NCBI GenBank assembly: GCA_048173955.1 | Contig: DBEYOB010000016.1 | Location: 1 to 17,152 of the forward strand | Source of the DNA: CAZUFB01 sp048173955 | GTDB taxonomy: Bacteria > Actinomycetota > Coriobacteriia > Coriobacteriales > UMGS124 | Direction of reading: 5' to 3' | DNA: 17,152 bases | Shown here: piece after piece, positions 6,925-15,537 of the stretch | Numbering within the stretch: position 1 is the first letter of the stretch | Layout of the letters: each line of letters starts with the position of its first letter | Translations under genes and position numbers: made by a program | Notes under the pieces: generated by a model | What the model saw: the letters and a program-made list of their open reading frames with translations, nothing else | What the model was told of the DNA's origin: nothing | Database searches by the model: none

Positions 6925-7680
6925 CTACACGCAAGTCCAGCCGCCGTCGCAGGTGATGATGGAGCCGGTGACGTACGTCGACTCGTCGGCGGCGAGGTAC
7001 ACGACGGAGCTGTCGAGCTCGCCCTCGCGCCCCGGACGGCCCATGGGGGTGCGGGCCGTGATGAAGCCGTTCATGGCCTCCATGGCCTCGGGGCTGTTGG
7101 CCTGCGAGGGGAAGAAGCCCGGGCACAGGGCGTTCACGGTGACGCCGGTGGTGGCCCACTCGGCCGCGGCCTGGCGGGTGAGGTTGATGACGCCGCCCTT
7201 GGCGGTTGCGTAATCGGCGACGGGCAGCTCGGGCAGGCCGCCCTTGCCCAGGATCGACGCGATGTTGATGATGCGGCCGTAGCCGGCCTTGACCATCTCG
7301 CGCCCGAACTCGCGCATGCAGTAGAACACGCCGTCGAGGTCGAGGGCGAGCGAGGCGCGCCAGTCCTCGTCGGTGTAGTCGACGATGGCGCCGGGGCGGC
7401 CGCCGCCCGCGTTGTTCACGAGGATGTCCACGCGGCCGTACTCGGCGAGCACCGCCGCCACGGCGGCCTTGACGTTGGCGGAGTCCGTGACGTCGCAGGT
7501 CACCGGGAGGCACCTGACGCCGAGGGCGCGGATCTCGCCGGCGACCTCCTCGAGCTTCTCGAGGCGGCGCGCGAGGATTGCGATGTCGGCGCCCTGGCGG
7601 GCGAGGGCGAGGGCGAACTGGCGGCCCAGGCCTCCCGAGGCACCGGTGACGACGGCGACCCTGCCGTGAAGATCGAACAT
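6925..7680 (-). CDS. SDR-family NAD(P)-dependent oxidoreductase
   Basis: A 251-aa classical short-chain dehydrogenase/reductase, cytosolic. The glycine-rich cofactor motif TGASGGLG (12-19), NNAG (89-92) and the catalytic Ser142, Tyr157 and Lys161 (YATAK) are all present, with a family-typical LCPGFF and a C-terminal GGWTCV. The basic ARR after the second strand (37-39) points to NADP(H) preference. Overall pattern resembles the gluconate-5-dehydrogenase/3-oxoacyl-ACP-reductase group. The substrate cannot be told from sequence; sugar acids, hydroxysteroids or acyl groups are all possible. I chose ATG 7678-7680 because a long purine SD (GGAGGAGGAGG) lies just upstream. The upstream in-frame extension to 7821 is Arg/Ala-rich and looks untranslated. 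It appears monocistronic, with a hairpin downstream. Confidence 0.92.
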   Translation of the reverse strand: MFDLHGRVAVVTGASGGLGRQFALALARQGADIAILARRLEKLEEVAGEIRALGVRCLPVTCDVTDSANVKAAVAAVLAEYGRVDILVNNAGGGRPGAIVDYTDEDWRASLALDLDGVFYCMREFGREMVKAGYGRIINIASILGKGGLPELPVADYATAKGGVINLTRQAAAEWATTGVTVNALCPGFFPSQANSPEAMEAMNGFITARTPMGRPGREGELDSSVVYLAADESTYVTGSIITCDGGWTCV

Positions 7681-7732
7681 GGCTCCTCCTCCTCCTTTTT
7701 TTCCGTGCCGCCGGGCAAGGCGCCCGACGACG

Positions 7733-7744
7733 TACCGTTTGGTA
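7733..7744. promoter_or_regulatory. Small palindrome upstream of the SDR gene
   Basis: TACC-GTTT-GGTA is a 12-bp dyad (half-sites TACC/GGTA) about 55 nt upstream of the SDR start. It could be an operator, but it is short and no regulator is encoded nearby, so this is weak. Confidence 0.2.
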
Positions 7745-7745
7745 T

Positions 7746-7854
7746 CGAGCGCGCATCTCGCCGTGCGCGCGGCTCGGCATCGAGCGCATGGTTCGGCCTC
7801 GAGCGCGGGGCTTGCGGCCAAGCGCGTATCTCGCCGTGCGCGCGGCTCGGCGTC
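7746..7854. repeat. 36-bp direct repeat between the SDR and VWA genes
   Basis: Two copies (7746-7781 and 7819-7854) differ at three of 36 positions and are spaced with period 73. Shorter related CGAGCGC/TCGAGCGC units lie between them. The copies occupy the spacer upstream of the SDR gene and downstream of the VWA gene. No gene is visible in 7681-7971. Confidence 0.7.
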
Positions 7855-7971
7855 AACCTACCCGGTCGAGCCCGACCGTATGCGCGCCGCGGCGCAGCCG
7901 TCCGCCTTGGGGCGCGTGCGGTCGGTCGGCAGGGGTGTGCGGCGCGGCGGGGGACCGCCTCCACCCTTCGG

Positions 7972-9726
7972 TCACATCGCGGACAGCGCGTCCGCCATTA
8001 GCGCCGCCGCGGCGTCCGCCATGCGCTCGGTCCGCCGTATGCGCGCGAACGCCCCGCCGTATATCCGCCGCGCGTTGCGGACGAGGGCGTCGGATCCGGT
8101 GTAGACCGCCGCCACCGCCACCCCTGCGGCGCGCACCTCCCGCACGGCGTCCGCCGCGTCGTCCACCGCGACCTCGTCGGTGCAGGCGGGCTTGTGGACG
8201 TCGAGCGGGGCGGCGTCGGTCAGGACGAGCAGGAGCCTGTGCGGGCGCGGGTCCTGCGCGAGGAGCCGCCCCGCCGCCCGGATCGCGAGGCCGTCGCGGT
8301 TCATCCCGCCGGCGCAGTAGCCGAAGATCCCGTCGAGGCCCGCTTCGCCCGTCTCGCGGCGGGCCCCCGGGCGAAACGAGCCGAACAGGCGGCGCAGGAC
8401 CGTGTAGCCGCGTACGCTGCAGTACGAGGCGACGAGCGTCGCGATTCCGCAGCGCGCGAGGGCTGCCGCGAGGATGCGCGCCTGCGCGGCGACCTCGAGC
8501 TGCTCGTCGGAGCGCGAGCCCGAGGCGTCGACCAGGACGGTGACGGCGGCGTCGGGCCTCTCGGCGTGCGGGCGGCGTTCGAACACGCGCCCGTCGCCGA
8601 GCAGCGTTGCTCGCCATGCCGACGCGCCGTCGAGCGAGCCGGACCTGCGCCGCCGCTCCCGCACCCTCTCGTCGCCCTCCATCCTGTCGAGCAGCATGGC
8701 GGCGAGGCGGTCGGCGAGTGCGTCGTAGGTGCGGCGGTTCTCCTCGTAGTGCCGCCGGTTGCGGAGGCGCTGCTCCTGGGACTGTTCGAACATGCGGGCG
8801 AACGCGCGCCCGCCCCCGCCGCCCGTTCCGGCCGAGCCGTCGGCGAACCAGAGCCGGCACGTCGCATGCAGGCCGCGGCACACGTCCGCCTCGAGCTCGC
8901 GCACGGCCTGCGGAGGCAGCAGCTGCGAGCCGAAGCAGTTTCGGACGTAGTCCCGGTCGCGCCGCTCCCGGCCGGTCGGCCGTTCCCCTTCCCGACGGTC
9001 GGGGCGCGGCTCCGTCTGGCCGTCGTCCCCCGCCGCCTTTCGCGCCCGACCGGCGGCGAGGGCGAACCGGCGGGGACCCGTCCGCCCGAGCCTGTCGCGC
9101 AGGGCGAGCCCGAGCAGCGCGACGCCCAGATGGAGGCCTTTGCCCGGCGGCCGCACGACATGCCCGTCGAACCCGTAGCGGCTCAGGATTACGGGGCGCA
9201 CGCGGTCGATGACCCGCTCGGTCGCGGCGAGCCTCTCCGCGCGCTCTGTGGCTTCCGGCCCGGGCGCCCCCGTCTGCGGCCCCTCCGCCTGCAGCTGGCC
9301 GGCGAGTTCGAGCTCGCTGGGGGAGAGGCAGGCGAGCAGCGACTCCCGCAGGGGTTCCAGCGCGGGACGGTCGCCCCGCTCGCGTGCGTAGGCGGCCTCC
9401 TCGAACGCCAGCCACAGCGCCCGGTCGAGCTGCTCGGCGCGGAAGTCGCCCTCCCATGCCGCCGCGAAGCGCGCGATCGCGTCCGCGTCGAACCATTTGT
9501 GGACGAGGCCCGTCGCCAGGTTCGCATAGAGGGCTGCGTCGGGGCCGAGTCCGTCGCGCTCCGTCTCGTCGCAGACGAACAGCCCGTGCGGGAGGACGCC
9601 GTAGTCGCCGGCCGCCGTCCACACCGCGTTGAGGGGGCGCCCCCAGCGGGCCCCTCCGCACCCGGCGCCTCCCTCCGGCGGCCTGCGGGCGACGAGCGCG
9701 GGGGCGTCGCGCGCCTTCCTAGGCAA
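7972..9726 (-). CDS. VWA-domain protein, NorD/CobT-like partner of the AAA+ ATPase
   Basis: A 584-aa protein whose C-terminal third is a von Willebrand A domain. The metal-binding MIDAS is intact: DASGS at residues 400-404, a GGMNRDG loop (473-479) and TD at 503-504. The MNRDG pattern is seen in NorD/CobT-type proteins. The N-terminal half is helical-looking with no domain I can name, and a charged Arg/Glu/Asp linker lies at about 228-260. VWA proteins next to MoxR/NorQ ATPases act as adaptors that bring the ATPase to a client, often a metalloenzyme. The TTG start (9726-9724) overlaps the end of the ATPase gene by 8 bp, supporting co-translation. The ribosome-binding site is weak, so the exact start is unsure. 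The client is unknown. Confidence 0.82.
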   Translation of the reverse strand: MPRKARDAPALVARRPPEGGAGCGGARWGRPLNAVWTAAGDYGVLPHGLFVCDETERDGLGPDAALYANLATGLVHKWFDADAIARFAAAWEGDFRAEQLDRALWLAFEEAAYARERGDRPALEPLRESLLACLSPSELELAGQLQAEGPQTGAPGPEATERAERLAATERVIDRVRPVILSRYGFDGHVVRPPGKGLHLGVALLGLALRDRLGRTGPRRFALAAGRARKAAGDDGQTEPRPDRREGERPTGRERRDRDYVRNCFGSQLLPPQAVRELEADVCRGLHATCRLWFADGSAGTGGGGGRAFARMFEQSQEQRLRNRRHYEENRRTYDALADRLAAMLLDRMEGDERVRERRRRSGSLDGASAWRATLLGDGRVFERRPHAERPDAAVTVLVDASGSRSDEQLEVAAQARILAAALARCGIATLVASYCSVRGYTVLRRLFGSFRPGARRETGEAGLDGIFGYCAGGMNRDGLAIRAAGRLLAQDPRPHRLLLVLTDAAPLDVHKPACTDEVAVDDAADAVREVRAAGVAVAAVYTGSDALVRNARRIYGGAFARIRRTERMADAAAALMADALSAM

Positions 9727-10639
9727 AGAGGTCGCCCGCTTTCCACGCCTTGGGGATGCGCGCCGCCACGGCGTCCTCGACGAGCGAGCGCTCGTAGGCG
9801 TCGAACACCTTGTTGGCGATGCAGCAGCGCAGCGCGCGGCTGGCGGGGAGCCCCCTGCCCATCAGGCGCACCGCCCCCAGAAGCCCGCGCAGGTCGAGCG
9901 CCCGGTCCGTGATCTCGCCGTGCTCGCACTTGAGCCTGAGCTCGCAGTAGAGCGCCGCGAGCTGGCGCGCCGCAGCGGGTTTCAGCGCGGGGAACTCCGC
10001 GCGCAACAGCCGCTCGACGCCGTCGCGGTCGAGCGGGGGCATCGTCACGACGACGAAGCGCGACGCGAGCGCCTCGTTGAGCTCGCGGGTCCCCGCGTAG
10101 CCGATGTTCATGGTCGCGACGAACCGCGTCGCGCCGTCGAGGCGGACGAGCCCGTAGCCGGGGACGTCGACGATCCTGCGGTGGTCGAGGGCCGCGTGCA
10201 GGACGGCGAGCGCCTCGCCGCGCGCCATGTTTATCTCGTCGAGCACGCAGAACCCGCCCTCTTGCGCGCTGCGGCAGATGGGGCCGGGGCGGAAGACGAC
10301 CTTCCCGTCGGCGAAGGTGTCGGAGCCCAGCATGAGCGTCGCGTCGATGTCGACGTGGAGGGAGAGGTCCCATTCCGGCCTTCCGAACGCGCATGCGAGG
10401 TTCTGGGCGAGCACGTTCTTGCCGGTCGCCTTCGGCCCGGCGAGCAGCAGGTTCTCCCCGCACAGCAGGGCGCACGCCGCCTCCTCCCAGACCTCTTTCC
10501 CCAGGTAGCGGAGGTGGGGGCGGGGGATGCGGTCGGTGAGTCCGTCGGGTGTCGGGTGCGCCGCGCGGAACTCGTCGATTCCCGCGACGATCGTCGGGTC
10601 GACGCCCTGCCGCGCGATGAAGTCGAGGATGCCTTCAAT
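9719..10639 (-). CDS. MoxR/NorQ-type AAA+ ATPase
   Basis: An AAA+ ATPase of the family that works with VWA proteins to remodel or activate client complexes. Using the ATT at 10639-10637 as start it has 306 aa. It carries Walker A GPKATGKN (68-75), Walker B CVLDEIN (131-137), sensor-1 asparagine in ATMNIGY (N178) and an SRF arginine finger (193-195). ATT is proposed because GGAGG lies six bases upstream, family-like sequence (EGILDFIARQGVDP) begins directly after it, and no ATG, GTG or TTG occurs in frame before the ATPase core. The alternative ATG at 10813 adds 58 residues of Arg/Ala-rich sequence that overlaps the apparent promoter at 10674-10681. It forms an operon with the VWA gene and diverges from the formate dehydrogenase operon. 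Confidence 0.87.
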   Translation of the reverse strand: MEGILDFIARQGVDPTIVAGIDEFRAAHPTPDGLTDRIPRPHLRYLGKEVWEEAACALLCGENLLLAGPKATGKNVLAQNLACAFGRPEWDLSLHVDIDATLMLGSDTFADGKVVFRPGPICRSAQEGGFCVLDEINMARGEALAVLHAALDHRRIVDVPGYGLVRLDGATRFVATMNIGYAGTRELNEALASRFVVVTMPPLDRDGVERLLRAEFPALKPAAARQLAALYCELRLKCEHGEITDRALDLRGLLGAVRLMGRGLPASRALRCCIANKVFDAYERSLVEDAVAARIPKAWKAGDLFA

Positions 10640-10645
10640 ATGCCG

Positions 10646-10650
10646 CCTCC
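10646..10650 (-). promoter_or_regulatory. Ribosome-binding site that points to an ATT start
   Basis: GGAGG on the minus strand is followed by six bases and then ATT GAA GGC, the proposed first codons of the AAA+ protein. TTG one base further on is out of frame. This site is the main evidence for a non-canonical start. Confidence 0.45.
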
Positions 10651-10673
10651 GTCCTTCGGAATGGGACGCCCAT

Positions 10674-10682
10674 ACAGTAGCA
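10674..10682 (-). promoter_or_regulatory. Putative extended -10 promoter of the AAA+/VWA operon
   Basis: TGCTACTGT on the minus strand (TACTGT at 10679-10674) resembles the extended -10 element TGCTACAAT seen before the cobalamin riboswitch. It would start transcription near 10667, leaving a leader of about 28 nt before the proposed ATT start. No clear -35 is visible. Confidence 0.35.
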
Positions 10683-10898
10683 CGCGGCGGCGGTGCGCGG
10701 CGACGCGGGGCCGCCGCGGCCTCCCCGGTTCCCGTTCGCGCCCCGTCGGTGCCGTCCGCCAACCAACAGCAGTTCGTCACACAACGGCGCGCCATTCCCG
10801 ATACGATTAACATCTATGCGCCGGCTCCCGGCCGGCGCGTCCGCACGGCCCGCGAGGGAGCGGGCCCACAGACCGGGGGAGTGGAGAATGGGGAAGGC

Positions 10899-12740
10899 AT
10901 GCTAGAGACGACGCCCGCCGCGGGAACCGACGGCCGCCTCGCCGCCTCGCTCGGCGAGTTCGTCCGGCGCGTGGGGGCGACGCCCCCGGGCATCTGCCCG
11001 CTCGCCGTGCAGCTCTCGCTGCTGCAGGCCGGTGCCGCCCAGACGTGCGGCAAGTGCGTGCCGTGCCGCGACGGCCTGCCGCAGCTCGCGCGCATGCTCG
11101 AGCGCGTGGTGAACTGCGCGGCCGACGCCGACGAGGGCACCCTCGCCGCCATGCGCGCGCTCGCCGAGACGATCCGCGACACAAGCGACTGCGCCATCGG
11201 CTACGAGGCCGCCCGCTCCTTCCTCGCCGGGCTCGACGCCTATGCCGACGAGTACGCGAGCCACGTGGGGCCGCGCCATGCATGCCAAGACGGCGTCGCC
11301 CAGCAGCTGCCCTGCGAGGCGCTGTGCCCGGCACACGTGAACGTGCCCGCCTACATCGCTCTCGTGGCCGAGGGGGACTACGCCGGCGCGGTCGCCATGA
11401 TCCGCAAAGACAACCCCTTCCCCACGGCCTGCGCGCTTATCTGCGAGCACCCCTGCGAGGAGCGCTGCCGCCGCACGCTCGTCGACGCCCCCGTCAACAT
11501 CCGCGGCATCAAGCGCTACGCCGTGGACCACGCCCCGGCCGACCGGGTGCCCACACCCCGCGCGGCCGCCGCGACCGGCAGGCGCGTGGCCGTGGTGGGC
11601 GGCGGCCCGAGCGGCCTCACCTGCGCGTACTTCCTCGCGCTCATGGGGCACTCCGTCACGGTGTTCGAGGCGCGCAGGCAGCTCGGCGGCATGATGCGCT
11701 ACGGCATCCCCGCCTACCGCTTCCCGCGGGAGCGGCTCGACGAGGACATCCGCGCCATCCTGGGCGCCGGCGACATCGAGGTGCGCCTCGAGAGCCCCGT
11801 CGGCGCGCGGGAGATGGCCGACCTCGCCGCCGCGTACGACGCCGTGTACGTGGCGGTCGGGGCGCACGCCGGCAAGTCGCTGCGCCTGCCGCACGACGAC
11901 GCGCCGGGCGTCTCCTCGGCCGTGGACCTGCTCCGCGCGATAGGCGACGGCGCGACGCCCGACTTTGCGGACAAGCGCGTGGTGGTGGTGGGCGGCGGCA
12001 ACGTCGCCATGGACTGCGCGCGCACCTCGGTGCGCGCCGGCGCGCGCGAGGTGGCCGTGGTGTACCGCCGCCGCCGCGAGGACATGACCGCCCTGGCGAG
12101 CGAGGTTGAGGCCGCCGTGGAGGAGGGCGTGGAGCTGCTCACCCTCATGGCGCCGCTCTCCGTGGAGGTGGACGGGGAGGGCCGCTGCGCCGGCCTCGCC
12201 ATGCAGCCGCAGATGACCGGCCCCATCCGCGGGGGGCGCCCCTCCCCGGTCGACGCCGAGAAGCCCCCGCTGTGCGTGCCGGCCGACGTGGTGCTCGTAG
12301 CCGTGGGGCAGGACATCGAGTCCGCCCCGTTCGAGGAGTTCGGCATGCAGGCCAACCGCGGCCGGCTCGCCGCCGACGCCTGCCTGCGCGCCCCCGGCTT
12401 CGCCAACGTCTTTGTGGGCGGCGACTGCCAGACCGGCCCCGCCACGGTCATCAAGGCCATCGGCGCCGGCAAGGTGGCGGCGCGCAACATCGACGAGCTG
12501 CTCGGCTACCACCACAAGCTCCCCTGCGACGTGGAGGTGCCGCCCGCGCGCCCCAACGACCGCACCCCCATGGGCCGCGTGAACCTGAGCGAGCGCCCGC
12601 CCCGCGCGCGCAAGCGCGACTTCGCCTGCGTCGAGGAGGGCATGACCCCCGCCGAGGTCGCTCAGGAGTGCGGCCGCTGCCTGCGCTGCGACCACTACGG
12701 CTGCGGCGTGCTCGAGGGAGGAAGGACCCAGTATGTGTAA
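10899..12740 (+). CDS. Fe-S flavoprotein: NuoF-type Fe-S domain fused to GltD-like NAD(P)H oxidoreductase (formate dehydrogenase electron-transfer subunit)
   Basis: A 613-aa soluble electron-transfer subunit that should pass electrons between the adjacent formate dehydrogenase and NAD(P). Domains in order: a NuoF-like [4Fe-4S] domain (CGKCVPC at 50-56 plus C98 in SDCAIG); a GltD/DPYD-type Fe-S domain with Cys139, 143, 178, 182, 186 and 190; an FAD-binding site GGGPSGL (234-240); an NAD(P)-binding site GGGNVAMDCAR (365-375); FVGGDC (505-510), which closes the FAD site; and a C-terminal CGRCLRCDHYGC cluster (591-602). The FMN/NADH-binding part of true NuoF is absent. ATG 10899 was chosen because the NuoF-like domain follows it. 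The stop overlaps the FdhA start by 8 bp. Whether it uses NADH or NADPH, or bifurcates electrons with ferredoxin, cannot be told from sequence. Confidence 0.87.
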   Translation: MLETTPAAGTDGRLAASLGEFVRRVGATPPGICPLAVQLSLLQAGAAQTCGKCVPCRDGLPQLARMLERVVNCAADADEGTLAAMRALAETIRDTSDCAIGYEAARSFLAGLDAYADEYASHVGPRHACQDGVAQQLPCEALCPAHVNVPAYIALVAEGDYAGAVAMIRKDNPFPTACALICEHPCEERCRRTLVDAPVNIRGIKRYAVDHAPADRVPTPRAAAATGRRVAVVGGGPSGLTCAYFLALMGHSVTVFEARRQLGGMMRYGIPAYRFPRERLDEDIRAILGAGDIEVRLESPVGAREMADLAAAYDAVYVAVGAHAGKSLRLPHDDAPGVSSAVDLLRAIGDGATPDFADKRVVVVGGGNVAMDCARTSVRAGAREVAVVYRRRREDMTALASEVEAAVEEGVELLTLMAPLSVEVDGEGRCAGLAMQPQMTGPIRGGRPSPVDAEKPPLCVPADVVLVAVGQDIESAPFEEFGMQANRGRLAADACLRAPGFANVFVGGDCQTGPATVIKAIGAGKVAARNIDELLGYHHKLPCDVEVPPARPNDRTPMGRVNLSERPPRARKRDFACVEEGMTPAEVAQECGRCLRCDHYGCGVLEGGRTQYV

Positions 12741-15531
12741 CAGCCCGTCATCGACCCGCGCCGTCGCCGCCGTTCCGGTGGCCCCCGCGCCGGCGGCCAC
12801 CGACGCCCGCCAGACCTGCCGGGTCACCGTCGACGGCGTCGCCCTCGAGGTGCGCCCCGGGACCACCATCCTCGCCGCCGCGCGCAAGGCGGGCGTCGAC
12901 ATCCCCACGCTGTGCTTCCTCAAGGGCCGCAGCGCGGTGGGCTCGTGCCGCGTGTGCTCGGTCGAGGTGAAGGGGCAGGACGCCCTCGTCACCGCCTGCA
13001 ACACGCCGGTCTCGGACGGCATGGAGGTCGTGACCGCGAGCCCGCGCGTCGAGGAGGCCCGCCGCTGCGCGCTGCAGCTCGTGCTTGCCGACCACGGCCT
13101 CGACTCCATGCAGTACTGCTTCTCGTGCCCCAAGAACGGTTCGTGCGAGCTGCAGGACGTGTGCCGCAGGCTCGGCGTGTCCGAGACGCCCTTCGCGGCG
13201 AGGCGCGACCGCGAGCCCGTGCTTGACGATAACCCGTTTTTGCGCTTCGACCCCAACCTGTGCATCCGCTGCCAGCGCTGCGTGGGTGCCTGCAACGCGG
13301 CCGCGCGCAACCACACGCTCACGGCCGGCAAGCGCGGCGTGCGCACCGCAATCCGCGCGCCGTTCGGCCCCGACTGGAGGACCACCGACTGCGAGTCGTG
13401 CGGCAACTGCGCGCAGGCCTGCCCCACCGGCGCCCTCACCGAGAAGCGCCGCGCGGGCTACCGCTCCTGGGAGACGACGACCGTGCGCACCACCTGCCCC
13501 CACTGCGCGGTGGGCTGCCAGCTCGACCTCGTGGTGAAGGACGGCCGCGTGGTCGACGCCCAGGGCGCGGACGGTCCCTCGAACAAGGGCCTGCTCTGCG
13601 TCAAGGGGCGCTCGGGCAGCTTCGACTTCATAAGCGCGCCCGACCGCCTGCGCACTCCGCTCATAAAGAACCGCAAGACGGGCGCCTTCGAGGAGGCGAG
13701 CTGGGACGAGGCCCTGGCGCACGTTGCCGAGAACCTCCTGCGCATCAAGACCGAGAGCGGCCCCGACGCGCTGGCCGGATTCGCCTGCTCGCGCTCGACC
13801 AACGAGGACGTGTACCTCTTCGAGAAGATGGTGCGCTGCGCCTTCGGCACCAACAACGTCGACAACTGCGCCCGGGTTTGACACGCGCCCACCGTTGCCG
13901 GTCTGGCAACCACCCTCGGTTCGGGCGCGATGACCAACACCATCGCGGACATAACGCAAGACGCCCAGGTGCTCGTGCTCGTGGGGACCAACCCCGAGGA
14001 GGCGCACCCCGTGCTCGGCATGCAGATCCGCGCCGCCGTGGAGCGGGGCACGCGGCTCGTCGTGGTGGACCCGCGCGACATCGGGCTCGCCAAGCTCGCC
14101 GACGTGCACCTCAAGCTGCGCCCGGGCACCAACGTGGCCTTTGCCAACGGCATAGCCCACGTCATCGTGCGCGACGGGCTCTTCGACCGCGCGTTCGTGG
14201 AGGAGCGCACCGACCGGGAGGGCTTCGAGGCGCTTTGCGCGACCGTGGCCCCCTACACGCCCGAGCGCGTGGCCGAGATCTGCCGCATCGACGCGCGCGA
14301 CCTCGTGGCCGCCGCCCACCTCTACGCCGAGGCCGACCGCGCCGCCATCCTCTACTGCCTGGGCGTGACCGAGCACGCCACCGGCACCGACGGCGTGATG
14401 GCGCTCAGCAACCTCGCCATGATGTGCGGCAAGATCGGGCGCGCGGGCTGCGGCGTGAACCCCATCCGCGGCCAGAACAACGTGCAGGGCGCCTGCGACA
14501 TGGGCGCCATGCCCACCGACTTCACCGGCTACCAGAAGGTGGCCGACCCCTCCGCGGTGGAGAAGTTCGAGCGCGCCTGGGGCGTCGGGCTCAACCGCAA
14601 GGTCGGCCTCAAGGCCACCGAGTGCTTCGAGGCCATGGCGCGCGGCGAGGTGCGCGGGCTGTTCATCTTCGGCGAGGACCCCGTGCGCACCGACCCCGAC
14701 ACCAACCACGTGATCCACGCGCTCGAGTCGCTCGACTTCCTCGTGGTGGAGGACCTCTTCCTCACCGAGACGGCCAAGTACGCCGACGTGGTGCTGCCCG
14801 GCCGCTGCTACGCCGAGAAGGAGGGCACGTTCACCAACACCGAGCGGCGCGTGCAGCGCGTGCGCAAGGCGGTTGAGGGTCCCGCGGGCACGCGCCTGGA
14901 CACCGAGGTCTTCGCCGACCTCATGCGCCGCATGGGCTATCCGCAGCCCGACCTCACGGCGGCCCAGCTCATGGACGAGGTGGCCGCGCTCACGCCCTCG
15001 TTCGGCGGCATCAGCCACGGGCGGCTCGACAGCCCCGCGCTCGGCGGGCGCGGCCTGCAGTGGCCCTGCCCGACGCCCGACCACCCGGGCACGCCCATCC
15101 TGCACGTGGGGCAGTTCTCGCGCGGCGTCGGCCAGTATTCGCTCGGGGAGTACCGGCCCTCGGCGGAGCAGCCCGACGACGCCTACCCGCTCGTGCTCTC
15201 CACGGGACGGGTGCTCTCCCAGTACAACGCCTGCGCGATGACGGGGCGCACCCCGGGGCTCAACGAGATCGACGGCAGCTCGTTCATCGAGATCAACACC
15301 GCCGACGCCGCCGCGCTTGGCATCGCCGACGGCGACCGGGTGCGCGTGAGCTCGCGGCGCGGATCGGTCGAGACGCGCGCCCGCGTGTCGGGCAAGACCT
15401 CGCCCGGCGAGACGTGGATGCCGCTGCACTTCCAGGACGGCAATTGCAACTGGCTCACCATCGCCGCGCTCGACGAGGTGGCCAAGGTCCCCGAGTACAA
15501 GGTGTGCGCCGTGCGGGTGGAAAAGGCATAG
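12733..15531 (+). CDS. fdhA: Formate dehydrogenase catalytic subunit, NuoG-like, selenocysteine-containing (TGA at 13879-13881 read as Sec)
   Basis: A 932-aa molybdo/tungstopterin enzyme oxidising formate to CO2, or the reverse. Domains: NuoG-like [2Fe-2S] (C61, 72, 75, 89); His/Cys cluster (H121, C129, 132, 138); two ferredoxin clusters (C177/180/183/187 and C220/223/226/230); catalytic-domain [4Fe-4S] CPHCAVGC (255-262) with C289 and Lys291; then CARV-Sec383-His384; and the C-terminal pterin-binding domain. TGA at 13879 is in frame: NNVDNCARV before it and HAPTVAGL after it match the E. coli FdhF active site CARV-U-HGPSVAGL, and the same frame continues to 15531. A SECIS hairpin begins at the TGA. 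Ordinary gene calling would give two false genes, 12733-13881 and 13930-15531. There is no export signal, so it is cytosolic. GGAGGAAGG precedes the start, which overlaps the upstream gene. Confidence 0.93.
13879..13929 (+). promoter_or_regulatory. Bacterial SECIS element (selenocysteine insertion hairpin)
   Basis: Starting at the TGA codon the RNA can fold into a hairpin: lower stem CGCGCCC (13884-13890) with GGGCGCG (13923-13929), and upper stem GTTGCC (13894-13899) with GGCAAC (13905-13910), both perfect. The apical loop GGTCT (13900-13904) equals the SelB-binding GGUCU of E. coli fdhF, and its distance from the UGA (18 nt) is nearly the same. The hairpin lies wholly in coding sequence. 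Confidence 0.88.
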
Positions 15532-15537
15532 GGGGGG

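Noticed and set aside
7681..7821. N-terminal extension of the SDR protein up to 7821
   Set aside because: The extension is Arg/Ala/Cys-rich, and the strong Shine-Dalgarno lies just before the ATG at 7680, where the Rossmann fold begins.
8194..9912. 572-codon plus-strand open frame opposite the VWA gene
   Set aside because: The opposite strand has an intact MIDAS domain and an operon partner; this frame has no recognisable domain.
10671..10673. Leaderless 12-codon ORF starting at ATG 10673 (minus) and ending at the TGA overlapping the AAA+ start
   Set aside because: It overlaps the apparent -10 element and has no supporting features; a leader peptide is possible but not supported.
10902..13439. 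845-codon open frame on the minus strand opposite the flavoprotein and fdhA
   Set aside because: It has the same low-complexity composition, no domain and no ribosome-binding site, and lies opposite well-supported genes.
12733..13881. Formate dehydrogenase as a truncated or frameshifted pseudogene followed by a separate gene at 13930
   Set aside because: The reading frame is unchanged across the TGA, all downstream motifs are intact, and a SECIS hairpin starts at the codon, so it is read as one selenoprotein.
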